The position numbers were made by a program, and so were the translations under genes. From Amorphophallus konjac (taxonomy: Eukaryota; Streptophyta; Magnoliopsida; Alismatales; Araceae), in assembly GCA_022559845.1 (NCBI GenBank), contig CM040128.1, positions 266,544,698-266,608,697 of the forward strand: a stretch of 64,000 nucleotides of DNA, given 5' to 3'. Positions 11,069-21,311 of this stretch are shown piece after piece (the stretch's first letter is position 1; every line of letters begins with the position of its first letter). The notes below the pieces were generated by a model that was not told where the DNA came from, searched no databases, and worked only from the letters and a program-made list of their open reading frames with translations.

Positions 11069-12240
11069 TGTAGACACTCTTTTTGACCTGCAAGTTGAGC
11101 CTTTCTCTTATTCATATTTAATGATATCCCAAATTGGCCATCGCTTCTAAGTTATTCTTTGATTTATTGTGAGCCCACTCAATGCATTGTCTGGCCCATT
11201 AAGCCCTGGAATTCTAAAATTTTCAAAATTCCAGGTTATGGCGCACTTGGACTAAACGCGGTCAATTGCACGACCACGTTCAGACTGGGTCGTGGTCATA
11301 CCATAGACCGCATTCTCAGGTTCGCATGCAGCTCGGCTGGAGCACGTTTCTTTCGGTCCATGATTGATCAAAATTCTTCTTGCTTTCGATCTAGATAAGC
11401 TCACACCTATCCCAGAATCCTGCCCCAGCCTATTTTGGATGAAATTACCTCCTTTGTATTTCTTTTTTCATGACTTTATCATTTAGATCTGAACTAGGAT
11501 TTTCCACTCCTATGAATAGACCCCTTTTGGCTTAAGGTTTGGGGAGGTCCAATTCTGGAGCGAGGACGAAGTGCTATTGCATTTTCAAGTCACCAGCTTC
11601 AACCAGGGACGTGTCTCCCAGTTCCTCTTTGCTTGTTCTTTTGTTCCTTCATTAGTTCTTGTATCTTCTCATAGCATCTTAGCATATCATATTGCATTTT
11701 TGTCTTCATTTTGCATCACAAACGCATCCACCCACCTATTGTTTTTTACCCACACAGGGGTTAAAACCCTCCCCTAGGTAACATTCCATCCTTTTGCATG
11801 CTTATTCTTGTTGAGAGATTAATACTATGCTAACCAAGTTCTAATCATGTTTTTTTGTCTCTATTTTCCTCATTTTTTGTAGGCATAAGCAGAATGTTTG
11901 ATGTGAGGTCATCGCTCTTTGGCCGACTGAAGAGAGAGGAGGAAGAGAGCTACAATATGCTCTATTGATAGAACATGCCACAGACAAAAGCCGTGTTTAG
12001 GTTTTGTTGTTCCCAGAGACTATGTTCTATTCAGAACACGCCCTTCTCAGCGATCACGTTCTTAGCCAGTGGTGTTCCGGCTGATCATTCCTCTTCCAAG
12101 GTAAGTAGCGTCATTTTTAGTAATATTTTACTATTAATTTCGTTATTATACTTTGCTGGTGATCATGGATATATCTTCTCTTCCTTACGTCCATTGCTTT
12201 CTTTTTCTTGTCATTTACCCATCATCATTATCATAGTTCA
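11069..12240 (+). repeat. Candidate LTR or LTR fragment, plus strand
   Basis: TGTAGACACTCTTTTTGACC at 11069 follows the purine-rich AAGGAGGGCATC. This pairing resembles the 3' LTR start of a common class of plant gypsy elements. A TATA-like TATGAATAGACCCC at about 11512 fits an LTR promoter. I could not find the LTR end or a partner copy, so the right limit is a guess. Confidence 0.35.
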
Positions 12241-12249
12241 TCTTTGATA

Positions 12250-12680
12250 TCCACACTACCTAGACCGGGAGCTCCACTCCAGGGGAGCTACCTAGACTAG
12301 ACGTGCCCCGTACAGGGGACCTACCCAGACCAGGCATACCCTCCACAGGAGGCCTACCCCGAAGAGCTCCACTCTCCAGGGGACCTACCCAGACCAGGAG
12401 CTCCACTCCAAAGAAGCTATTCCGACCATGAGCTTTACTCTAGAGTAGCTACCCAGACCAAGCACACCCCGCCTCCACAGGGGACCTACCCAAACCAGGC
12501 ACCCCCCCAGGGGACCTACGTATACCAGGAGCTCCACTCGCCATGGGACCTACCCAGACTAGGAGCTCCACTCTAGGGAACCTACCTAGACCAAGAGCTC
12601 CACTCTCCAGGGAAGCTACCCAGACCAGGATATCCACTCTAGGGGAGCTACCCAGACCAGGTACCCCCCTGCACATCCTC
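12250..12680. repeat. Minisatellite, about 33-36-bp unit
   Basis: About 12 degenerate copies of a unit like GAGCTCCACTCCAGGGGA followed by CTACCCAGACCAG, with occasional CACCCC-type variants. ORFs across it (for example 12449-12715 minus) simply read the repeat and are not called. Confidence 0.85.
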
Positions 12681-14589
12681 CAACTGGTACAAGTAGGTCC
12701 TAAAATGGCTTCCACCTAGTATGGGTAAGTCTCAAAATGACTTCACTTGGTCTGGGTAGGCCTCTAACCAACCTTGGGCCTATAAATTCCTCAGGGAAGC
12801 CCAAAGGTCACAACATCAAGGAGATCATCGACAGCAACACACACAAAGAGGCAAGGAGTAGCAAGTCAAGCAACCTAAGGAGCACCTGGCATGGACTTTT
12901 AGCTTCTAACGTAGTTTGACTTCTTGAGCTGGATCACGCCTTCTCATGTTTGGCTATTCAATGTCGAGGGTACGTCACATCAACGCCCCTCAAATGGCAT
13001 TTAGCCAGGTCACCCAATAGCATCTACGTAAATTCTAAGATGGCGGACATACCCGCAATCAAGACATCCGGGCCAACGCCCAACTACTCCTTCCAAGCCA
13101 GTGCCCGATTATCCCACCAGCTGGCCAGAATCAACATAGGAAGAGCCAGGAAGTGAGACTCTAAAGAACTTCAACTTCCTGGGCAAAACATGTTGATTCT
13201 CAGACATGATGCAAGCTGCCACTTATCTTCCGAGCCAGTGCCTGATTGCTCGACCCGAGCTGTGCCTAACTGCTCGACCCGAGCTGTGCCTGACTGCTCG
13301 TCTTCTGAGCCGATGCATATTGCTTAACCTAAGCCGTGCCTGGCTGCTCCTTCCGAGTCCACTGCATCATCTCCGGAAACAACATCTACATGACACATCC
13401 CAGACATGTTGACACATCCCAGACATGCTGACACTTGTCTTCCGAGCTGGTGCTCAACTGCTCCGCCAGAACCATGCCCTACTGCTCCACTAGACAATGT
13501 CAACGACTTTGCGTCCAAGCCAGAACTCGACTGCTCCGCAGCACCTACAGCCCCACAAAGGGCATCATAAAAAATGGTGGAGGAAACCGCCCTGCCATGC
13601 AATGAGTCAAAAATCGGCGTCGATGATAGAATTGTCCCGTGGCTTGCACATTAATTGTACTCGGGCTTTCAATGCCCCATGTAATGCCTTTTGTAGCACT
13701 TTTAATGAGATATAGTCGAAAAACTCGACTTTTGTCCCGACTGACTTCCAATCTTTGCACTATCCGTCAGACCCTTGTCCTCCTTAACAACTCGAGCCAA
13801 TACCTGTCAGCTCCTTGTCAAACCAGTGTCAACTACTCACACCTAGAGCCAATACCTGCCAGCTCTTTGTCGAGCCAGTGTCAGCTGCTCACACTCGAGT
13901 GAGTACCTGCTAGCTCCTAGTCGAGCCAGTGTCTACATCATCGCTTTCTAAGCTCATGTCTCGTCTAGCCGAACATGGCACCCGCATCCCCTCTAGTATC
14001 TCGAGCTGAGATCTGCCTCCCTACTCCCTGTCTTCTGTGTTAAATGGTCATTTGATCATGCCAGTACACATTAAGCCCTCCCGACGTCATGGTTTCTAGG
14101 GTCCTTAGTCCTCTTTCAGCAGTAGAAACAACGGTGCTCGGATTCTATCAGATGTAAATAAACATCGATCACTTGTGGTCGGTGGGGATGACGTCCTGCA
14201 CCCGATCCCCTACATCACCTGATACACCTACACTCGTGGAACCTCCTTTGGCTAGGACACGACACGTGGGCAGGAAAATACGGGTGATACGTGGATACTT
14301 TGTTTTGTGGGTTTTTGTCAAGTTTTCGATGGCATGCCTGCATCACACCCAACTATCCCAAAACATATCCAACGTGCACATCATCGACACCCCGTCAGTC
14401 TATTTCGCATGTGTCGTGATGTCCCGAATAGTTGCATATACACATTTCCTTTCATCATGCACATATCCTTTTCTTTCTCTTCTCATGCTCGTGTATAGAT
14501 GCAACACGCATTCATACACATTTATACACATACAGATTACTTTTCCCACTGGCTCTTTCCATGTGTGTCATTAACATCAACATCTTTAT
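12681..14589. other. Non-coding, repeat-rich; LTR-like
   Basis: No gene is supported. There is a TATA-like CCTATAAATTCC at about 12779. Degenerate repeats of about 28 bp based on CTGCTCGACCCGAGCTGTGC lie at 13230-13360. Three units of about 54 bp (GAGCCAATACCTGYCAGCTC ... GAGCCAGTGTC) lie at 13790-13940. The segment 14130-14250 resembles 49730-49855 and is listed separately. Confidence 0.5.
14130..14250 (+). repeat. Dispersed repeat shared with 49730-49855
   Basis: GTGCTCGGATTCTATCAGAT, GTAAATAAACATCGATCACT and CTCGTGGAACCTCCTTTGG match 'GTGTTCGGATTCAATCCGAT...' and what follows at 49730. The copies are clearly diverged and in the same orientation. Confidence 0.7.
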
Positions 14590-14727
14590 GACTCACCTAA
14601 TTAGAGGATTTGGTGCTTGCACAGCAGCAGTTCATTCTCTGTCGCATCCTTCAGAAGGGCCCTCGGTTCACCGGTCCAATTCTCCTTTTCTTCCAAAATT
14701 TAGACCTCCACTCCGATAAATGTCTCT

Positions 14728-15153
14728 TTGTTCCCGTGGAAAATTTACCACTTGGCGGTTCCCACTGACAATTGGATTGCTAGGTGTGGTGTATGCTCAT
14801 GCTCCATGTGCCAATGTTGTCAAAGTCCTACTATCGAAACAGAGGATCGTTTATTCCTATCCAGTGATCTTGCTAGATATTCTTGGACTATGATTACTGC
14901 TATTTCCATGCTAAATCCTGCTGCTTATACCTCCATCCGTAGCTTCCTGTCTGATTTTGTCAACACAGTGTCTGACAATTCCTTCACAAGGATGGCGAGT
15001 AAACTTATCATGGCGCTCTGGCTTTGGGAGGTTTGGTGTAAGAGGAATAAAATGAGGTATCAGGGTAATAGCAGGGCCCTTGTGCCATTGTGCAGAGATT
15101 ACTTAGGACTGTTCGATGCATACAATTCCCTGTTTGCCAGCGTCTGCGTAATA
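14728..15153 (+). pseudogene. LINE post-RT zinc-finger (zf-RVT-like) region
   Basis: The translation shows the plant LINE pattern: LAVPTDNWIARCGVCSCSMC, then CCQSPTIETEDRLFLSSDLA, then MALWLWEVWCKRNKMRYQG. This region normally lies between reverse transcriptase and RNase H and carries conserved Cys residues and a terminal W..RN motif. No RT catalytic motif is present upstream, so the element is 5' truncated. Coding ends where the hAT-like insertion begins. Confidence 0.72.
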
Positions 15154-16142
15154 CATAGTTGTCAAGGCGACAAGGCAACCAAGGCGAGTTTGGGATCCTC
15201 GAGTGCCTAAACGTTTAGACGATTACCTAAGCGGCGCGTAGGCGCTTGCCTAAGCGGCGCTTAGGCGTCCAGTTCATAAAAAATATCATCATTGATATAT
15301 ATGTAATTTTTTTATATAAATTAATCATGATTATTACAAATATGGGAAACAACACTAGTACGAATATAGAAATAAAAATTAATAGAAATAACATTGTAAT
15401 AAAATATCAAAATTTATTTTGAGATAAAATTAACAATAAAAATTGGACTTTCAGAATAAATAAAATATTAATCTGATGTTTGTCAATTTCTTCCAAAAAT
15501 ATACAAATCATACTCGAAACAACGTACATATAATATAAAGCAGATACGAAAAGAAAAAGACATCTCCTATTATCATTTATCACATGCAATCAATAATGAA
15601 GTAAACAAACACATAACTAGGGAAGTACCACAGATGCCCACTGTAAAAAAAATAAGACATACAAAATTCAAATTCAAATTTAAAATACTTTATTAACAAA
15701 TTAACCACATTATTAATTGAAATTGGGAGAAGGCAGGATAGAGAGAGAGACTGAGAGAGATAGTTGTGAACTGTGTGTGTGAGAGAGAGAGAGAGGAGGA
15801 AGGGTGGGGGAAAGAGAGAGAAGGGGACAGGGGGAGAGAAGAGATAGACAGACATAGAGAGGGGGCAGGAGAGGGAGAGGGTGGGTCTCACTGTGAGTGT
15901 GAGAGAGAAATAGAGAGAGCGTTAGAGTGTGGAGCTCGAACGCGTTATCGTGCGCCCTCGCACGCGGATCGACCTACGCGATCAGGTCGCGGGATTCGAC
16001 TCACGAAGATAGAAGGGGGCCCCTAGGTGCCACTTTGGGAGCCTAGGCCGCCCAAGCGGCGCCTTTTTCAAGCCCAATAAGGCGTGAGGGTGCCTAGGCT
16101 TCGCGAAACCGCCTTCCCGCCTAGGTGCCGCTGACAACTATG
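15154..16142. mobile_element. hAT-like non-autonomous DNA transposon, 989 bp
   Basis: The ends are inverted: CATAGTTGTCAAGGCG on the left against CATAGTTGTCAGCGGC reading inward from the right. They are flanked by 8-bp near-identical duplications, GCGTAATA (15146-15153) and GCGCAATA (16143-16150). An 8-bp duplication is the hAT signature. Subterminal GC-rich repeats (CCTAAGCGGCGC, GCCTAGG) occur at both ends. The middle is AT-rich and GA-rich (15736-15930). No transposase is encoded. It sits inside the LINE. Confidence 0.8.
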
Positions 16143-16199
16143 GCGCAATAGTTGTTTACTGTTGTTCCTCTCCACTTATCATATTCCCATTCCTCATAT

Positions 16200-16650
16200 T
16201 TCTATTGCTTTGCCGCTAATTGTGACTTGGCTTCGTCCACCTACAGCTACCTTGAAACTTAATGTGGATGGGGCCTCAAGAGGCAACCCGGGTATCAGCG
16301 GTGGTGGTGGTCTGATCAGAGACGATAAGGGGCGATGCTTGTTTGCTTTTAGTCATTTTTATGCTCACTCCTTTGGCTTGGTGGCAGAGACCAGGGCAAT
16401 GGTGGATGGTTTAAAAGTTTGTTGCTGCTCTGGGAATGATAGTTGATCACATTGAAAGTGACTTAAAGATCCTTGTTGGTGTTCTGAAATGGACTTTTAA
16501 ATGCCCTTGGAGGCTGCTGCCTTATGTTAAAGAATTGCAGTGACACATTGTTGGTATAAGAGTGATTGTCCTACATATATTTCGGGAAGGCAATCAGTGT
16601 GCTGATGGTTCGGCCAACTATGGTTGTGACACGATCAAATCATATTTTCT
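16200..16650 (+). pseudogene. LINE RNase H domain, frameshifted
   Basis: LKLNVDGASRGNPGISGGGG contains the catalytic Asp of the RNase H fold, followed by FSHFYAHSFGLVAETRAM with the second acidic residue. Near 16430 the frame shifts; ESDLKILVGVLK and FREGNQCADGSAN (third Asp region) continue in another frame. RNase H degrades the RNA strand of RNA:DNA hybrids. The broken frame makes this copy inactive. Confidence 0.78.
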
Positions 16651-16911
16651 TTGTTGAGTCTTCTGTCCCTAGTCCTATTATTGGTTGCATTAGATTGGAC
16701 AGATTGAATATGCCTTCGCTTAGAATTTAATCGACTTTGACTTTGTGTTTCAGGGGTATTCCCCGATGCTTTTTTGTATTTCTAGATATTATGGAATAAA
16801 ATTTTCACCTTGGTGGGGTTGGAGGAGTGGCGTGAACAACTCATTCCTTTCTTGAAGGAGTGAGCGCTCTCCTGACTCACTCATTTAGGTTATTTATTCT
16901 AACAAAAAAAA

Positions 16912-17488
16912 GAACTCGAGCGATAATGATGAATTGGGGGACAATGTCAAGGATGTCACACTGGAAGAATTACAGTGTGAAAACCATATGTTGAAGCATA
17001 TCCTGCAAGACTTATTATAGGAGAGAGAAATGTAGCCGTAACCTACAGTGATGTTGCAGGTGGGTGAGCAGGTTCCCCAAAGCATACCTATTGTAGTCAA
17101 TGCTTTGACTACAGTGATTAAGCTGCCAACGACGGTGGAGTTTGAAGCTCCTCAGGTGGAAGTCAACAATCACTTATCAAGTACGTCGACAGTAGAAAAC
17201 TTGATGGCACAGAACAAGATGATCGAAAGAATTGTAGAGGCGAAATTTATTTAGCATGGGGAAGTCGCCGCCACTGTTAATCTATACAATGTGCCATACT
17301 CGCTCCACCACGAATATAAGAAACTTCCCCATGACTACCCTGAAGTCTCCAAGTTACAAAAGTTTAACGGGCAAAGGTCCCCTCATGAGCACTTGGCCTA
17401 CATTGTGGCCATGAGTGAGTTAGCACTGGATGAATCTTATCTCCTCCGCTGGTTTGCTACTTCTGTTGAAAAAATGTCTTTTTCATAA
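16912..17488 (+). pseudogene. Degenerate gypsy gag fragment
   Basis: One frame reads NDELGDNVKDVTLEELQCEN upstream and then, from 17048, a gag-like stretch with one TAG at 17252-17254. It continues PYSLHHEYKKLPHDYPEVSK and SPHEHLAYIVAM, which resemble the capsid N-terminal part of plant gypsy gag polyproteins outside the chromovirus branch. It stops abruptly where AT-rich palindromic DNA begins. It may belong with the protease fragment at 18466 and the integrase fragment at 50374, all on the plus strand. Confidence 0.6.
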
Positions 17489-17589
17489 ATTCATTATTTT
17501 AGATTATGACAAAATACACAATTACTTATCTCACTAATTAAAAAGATTATAGGTTTAACTTATTCAGGTCTCCATAAATATCTGAGATA

Positions 17590-17850
17590 AAATAGATAGA
17601 ATATCGTCTAAGTAACTATAAGAAACAAGATTAGATGATACATCGTCTAATCAAACATAACATAGACAATATACCGTCTAATGAACAAAACGACAAGGAA
17701 TTGAGTTAGACAATCCTATGTCTAAGTCTTTAAGATAGACAAAAGAGTTATTGATCCATTGTATTAATCTCAAGAGTAGACAGAAGAATAGATGATCCAT
17801 CATCTAAGAACTTTAGATAGATGAAGAGTTAAACGATACGTCGTTGTTGT
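17590..17850. repeat. Array of short imperfect palindromes (TAGAYGATACATCGTCTA type), small copy
   Basis: About six units of an 18-20-bp palindrome, for example TAGATGATACATCGTCTAA and TAGACAATATACCGTCTAA, are spaced 30-60 bp apart in AT-rich DNA. A larger array of the same motif is at 50610-51240. No ORF is present. Confidence 0.8.
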
Positions 17851-18170
17851 ACCCAGATAATTTCCCCAGCAAAACACCCAGAAATAAGAGTTCAGGAATT
17901 TCCTCGAACACCTGCAAGGCATGGGCTATCCAGCCCCTCTGGCAACCCAGTGGGCCCGACCAACGGCCCCAACCCGCTGGCCGGGAAGGCGTCCTGGGGT
18001 AGGCCCCCTAGCCTTTTCACTGAGTGCCACGCGGCGTGACTTGTAGTCGGGGCGCCCCCGGGTTGGCCCAGGTAGTTGTATAGAACGCGGTCAAAGTCCG
18101 CAACTGAGGGGTCAGGGGTGGTCCCGATGGATTGCTAATGCCGCCGTATGCCCCAGCCAGCGGGTTAGGG
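17848..18170. repeat. Rearranged duplication, copy 1
   Basis: 17848-17985 is the reverse complement of about 19231-19372, while about 17986-18170 is a direct repeat of 19049-19230. The two halves are therefore in different relative orientations from copy 2. Similarity is high (for example GTTGTATAGAACGCGG in both). Confidence 0.8.
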
Positions 18171-18440
18171 CATTGTAGCCGAGACTGGGACTGGAGGCTG
18201 GGCGGCTGGCCTATAAAGGTGTTGGGACTGGAGGCTAGGCGGCTGGCCTGTAAAGGCATTGTAGTCGAGACTGGGACTGGAGGCTAGACGGCTGGCCTGT
18301 GAAGGCGTTGTAGCCGAGACTGGGACTGGAGGTTGGGCTGCTGGCCTGTGAAGGCGTTGTAGATGAGACTGGGACTGGGGGCAGGGCGGCTGGCCTGTAA
18401 AGGCGTTGTAGCCAAAACTGGGACTGGAGACTGGCACTCG
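18171..18440. repeat. 49-bp minisatellite
   Basis: About five to six copies of a 49-bp unit containing GTTGTAGCCGAGACTGGGAC and GGCGGCTGGCCTGTAAAG, one shortened. The period is not a multiple of three, so the minus-strand ORFs across it change frame from unit to unit. They are not called as genes. Confidence 0.88.
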
Positions 18441-18465
18441 GGATGATCGACCCTCTGGGGGTGTA

Positions 18466-19017
18466 GTGGCCGCCATTGTTGTGAGTGATGTTGAGCTTGT
18501 CGTCGGCGAGATGTCGCGGTCGATAGTAAATGGGCACGATGTGAACCGGATTCTGGTGGACGCTGGCGCCACTGTCAACATCATGCCGCTCAAAACATTC
18601 AAGAGTTTATATCTGATTCTATACCTCCAGAAGGTTCAAGCGGTCAAGATATTCGGCTTCAACCAAAACACCTAGTATGTTCTTAGCCAGGTGGACGTCG
18701 ACCTAGGGCTCGATGATTTCACCTCCAAGGTGACATTCTACATCATCGATGCCTTCACATCGTATAAGATGCTATTGGGTAGACCCTAGCTCCATGAAAA
18801 TTGGGTCGTCCCGTCAACTCTCCACCAATGCATCAAGTATGCCAAGGGCGGGGAGCAACACACAGTCTTTGCAGACCTGTCACCATTCACGCCAGCAGAA
18901 TGCAATCTGGCCAACGCTGCCCTCTACTTCAAGGGGATTAGCCCGTACCTTGTGATTAAGAGCAAAAGCAAGCTGTATGTGCGTACTGCGGGCCTTCAGA
19001 ACCTGTGGCTGACTTAG
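18466..19017 (+). pseudogene. Gypsy retropepsin (protease) fragment
   Basis: One frame is broken by TAG at 18673-18675 and 18787-18789 and ends at 19015-19017. VNRILVDAGATVNIMPLKTF is a retropepsin-like active-site region (D-A-G in place of D-S/T-G). DVDLGLDDFTSKVTFYIIDA and YKMLLGRP follow, then VVPSTLHQCIKY and ADLSPFTPAE, a run typical of the protease-to-RT linker in plant Ty3/gypsy elements outside the chromoviruses. RT does not follow; a rearranged duplication begins at 19049. Confidence 0.7.
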
Positions 19018-19048
19018 TCAGGTCTCCCTTTGACCTTGGAGAGTTGAA

Positions 19049-19372
19049 AGAAGGTGTCCTAGGGTAGGCCCCTTGGCCTTTTCACTGAGTGCCACGTGGC
19101 GTGGGTTGTAGTCTGGGCGCCCCCGGGTTGGCCTGGGTAGTTGTATAGAACGCGGGCAAAGTCCGCAACTGAGGGGTCGGGGGTGGTCCCGATTGATTGC
19201 TAATGCCGGCGTACGCCCCGGTCAGTGGGTTAGGGCCGTTGGTCGGGCCCACTGGGTTGCCAGAGGGGTTGGATAGCCCATGCCTTGAAGGTGTTCGAGA
19301 AAATTCCCGAACTCTTATTTCTGGACGTTTTGCTGGGGAAATTGTCCGGGTACAACAAATGCCCCCCACGGG
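19049..19372. repeat. Rearranged duplication, copy 2
   Basis: This is the partner of 17848-18170. It ends in CCGGGTACAACAAATGCCCC. It looks like LTR or untranslated sequence; the minus-strand ORF 19082-19549 spanning it has no recognised motif. Confidence 0.75.
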
Positions 19373-19532
19373 GCGTGTGTCGGAGGCAGGGACGAGGGCG
19401 TGCGGCCCGTGAGCCCCTTTTTCTGAGCTGTTGTAGTTGTATTTTGACACTTCATGTGCCTTTATTTTGTTGCATTGTGTATATTGCCTTTCTGGTGTAC
19501 TAACTATTTTTTGTGTGCTCCACCTTACAGCT

Positions 19533-20081
19533 ATGGCACGATTTGGCATAGACGAGAGGGTCCCGAGACGTGCGGTCCGGGAGGAGGATCACTGGGTGAG
19601 GAGGATTGAGCGGCCCATGCCTCCCTTGAGACCACCGGTCATCACTGCGACTGGCGTGGAGCAGCTTGACTCGGGGCTCACGGCGATAGTAGAGGGCCCA
19701 GTTGGTGAGCGTGGGAGCGGAGTTGGGGCCGTGGAGTTGGCCCGGGTCTCGGAGGCGGGTGGGATCGACTCTTACGACTGCAGCGGAGGCTACCCAGTGG
19801 AGTTCCCGCTGGACCGTCACTTGTTAGAATTCATGAGGATCTTAGTCCCGCCTGGCATGGAGGAGGGAGATTCCCGAGTGGCTGGAGCCCACCGCCGTCA
19901 CTACTCTAGCACTCCGCTCGAGATTCCAACCCTGAGCCACAGCAAAGCCGGCACCCGACACAGGCTCTCAGCCCCGGGTTCGCGGCCCCTCAGCATCTTC
20001 CTCGGGCTTCCAACCCCGAGCCCCAGCAAAGCCGACACCCGAACCCCTTTATATAGGGTAACACAACAACCATTTAGCTAA
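19533..20081 (+). other. Unassigned ORF starting MARFGIDERVPRRAV
   Basis: The frame is open from before 19437 to 20081. The ATG at 19533 follows a splice-acceptor-like pyrimidine run and CAG. The first about 130 residues are charged and R/E/G/P-rich; the rest reads two repeated units (CCAACCCTGAGCCACAGCAA near 19925 and its copy near 20008). I recognise no domain. It runs directly into the TATA-like TTTATATAGGG of the next LTR. Confidence 0.25.
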
Positions 20082-21290
20082 TATGAACACTTCTTGCTTC
20101 TTTTGTTGACAATTACTGCTCTTGTTGACTTGGAATTGTGTGCTAACATGTGTTGCACACTTTTCTAATTTTTCTGATTTTTTTCTGATTTTTCTGACCT
20201 TTTTTTTTCTTCTTTTCCTCTTCCTTTCTCTCTATTTCTCTCTCCTAGGCCCGCGTGCGCCCTTTGTGTGCAACACATGCTATCAAATTAGAAAAGAAGA
20301 AAAGAGAGAGAGAGAGCTAAGAGTTGTAAGTTAGTGGTTGCTAAGATTTGTAAGTGTTTACTTTGTGTACTTGAAATTCTTACTTGTTGGCTTTAGTAGG
20401 AGGCATTTTGAGAGCTTTGTGTTTAAGTTTTGGAGTTGGTTGTTAGTTTGTATTGAATACTTTCATTGTACTCTTAGCCATTTTTTGGCTCTTCATAATC
20501 AATTTACAAGCTTGTGTGATCTCCATTTCAATTTCTTGTCTTCATGAAAGTTGTTCATCTTTAAGTGTTCTTCAACTTCTCTTTCTATCATTTCTTCCAA
20601 TTCTTCCTAGTTTGAAAGTTATTTTCTGTCTTTCTAAGTTCTGTTCTACGTGATTACTGTTCATCCGAGATGATACCTTCTATTATTCGTCTATTTTGAA
20701 GCATTTTTAATCTTATTTTTACTCTGAGTTTTTCATGAAAGTTGTTCTTCTCTTGTAGATCTAAAACTTCTACTTCTACCACTTCTTCTAAATCTTCTTA
20801 TTTTGAGAGTTATAATTAATTTATCACTGTTCTGATTTCTGCCATATTACTGTTCATCTGTACTGATATCTCTTGAGTGTTTCACATTTTTCACTGTCTT
20901 CCTCTTGTTCTCTGATTCTATGTTCTTCATCAAACTTCTTCATTTTTTCATTCTCTACAACTTTTATTTCTTCCACTTCTTCTAATTGTGTCTGGTTTAA
21001 AAGTTATATCTTTTCCTAGTTCACCTTAGTTTCATTATAATTGTCTATTTGTTCTTCTATCGATTCCACCCTTCTAAATTACATCCCAATCTTTCTAAGG
21101 CAGTTTTAAATTCAATTCTCTTGATTTTTAAATCTTAAAAAACTCAAGGTTTTCAACTCTCAAATCTACTTCTTCTCCCTGTGAATTCGACTCGGTCTCA
21201 TCACTTAACTATTCTATTTATTTAACTTGTGGGTCGGATATTGTAATTTGATAGCGGGGCGTATTAACGACGTGTGTTTTCCGCGTATCA
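20040..21290 (+). repeat. Divergent family B LTR, plus strand, partial
   Basis: The end (from about 21010) is homologous in reverse orientation to the family B LTRs at 21318, 26202 and 38870 and finishes GTATTAACGACGTGTG...TATCA at 21290, directly before an Asp-tRNA-type primer site. A TATA-like TTTATATAGGG lies near 20045. Similarity to the minus-strand LTRs weakens upstream of about 20500, so the true left end is unknown. Confidence 0.6.
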
Positions 21291-21293
21291 AAT

Positions 21294-21311
21294 TTTGGCG
21301 CCGTTGCGGGA
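21294..21311 (+). other. Primer-binding site, Asp-tRNA type (variant)
   Basis: TTGGCGCCGTTGCGGGA lacks one C and one G of the form TGGCGCCGTTGCCGGGGATC seen on the minus strand at 26178-26197. Plant Athila-like elements commonly prime from Asp-tRNA. The sequence after it is not an element interior but a truncated, inverted family B LTR. Confidence 0.75.

Larger units (their letters stand above)
14590..16911 (+). mobile_element. LINE (non-LTR retrotransposon) 3' part, interrupted by a hAT-like element
   Basis: This is a 5'-truncated plant L1-like element. The zinc-finger region after RT (14728-15150) and the RNase H domain (16200-16650) are in the usual plant order. The 3' end is followed by A8 at 16904-16911, just before unrelated gag sequence. 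Removing the insert at 15154-16150 rejoins the two coding parts. The 5' limit is approximate. Confidence 0.72.

Noticed and set aside
12449..12715. 88-codon minus-strand ORF with repeated GLGRSP-like motif
   Set aside because: It merely translates the minisatellite.
5910..14590. Possible host gene in the long gap before the LINE
   Set aside because: No ORF shows a recognised protein or exon-like conservation; LTR-like ends, purine tracts and minisatellites fit decayed elements better.
15730..15930. GA-rich tract as a separate satellite
   Set aside because: It lies wholly inside the hAT-like element and is simple-sequence filling.
18017..18602. Minus-strand ORFs with repeated TGQPPSLQSQS-like motifs
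   Set aside because: They read a 49-bp repeat whose period is not a multiple of three, so frames change from unit to unit.
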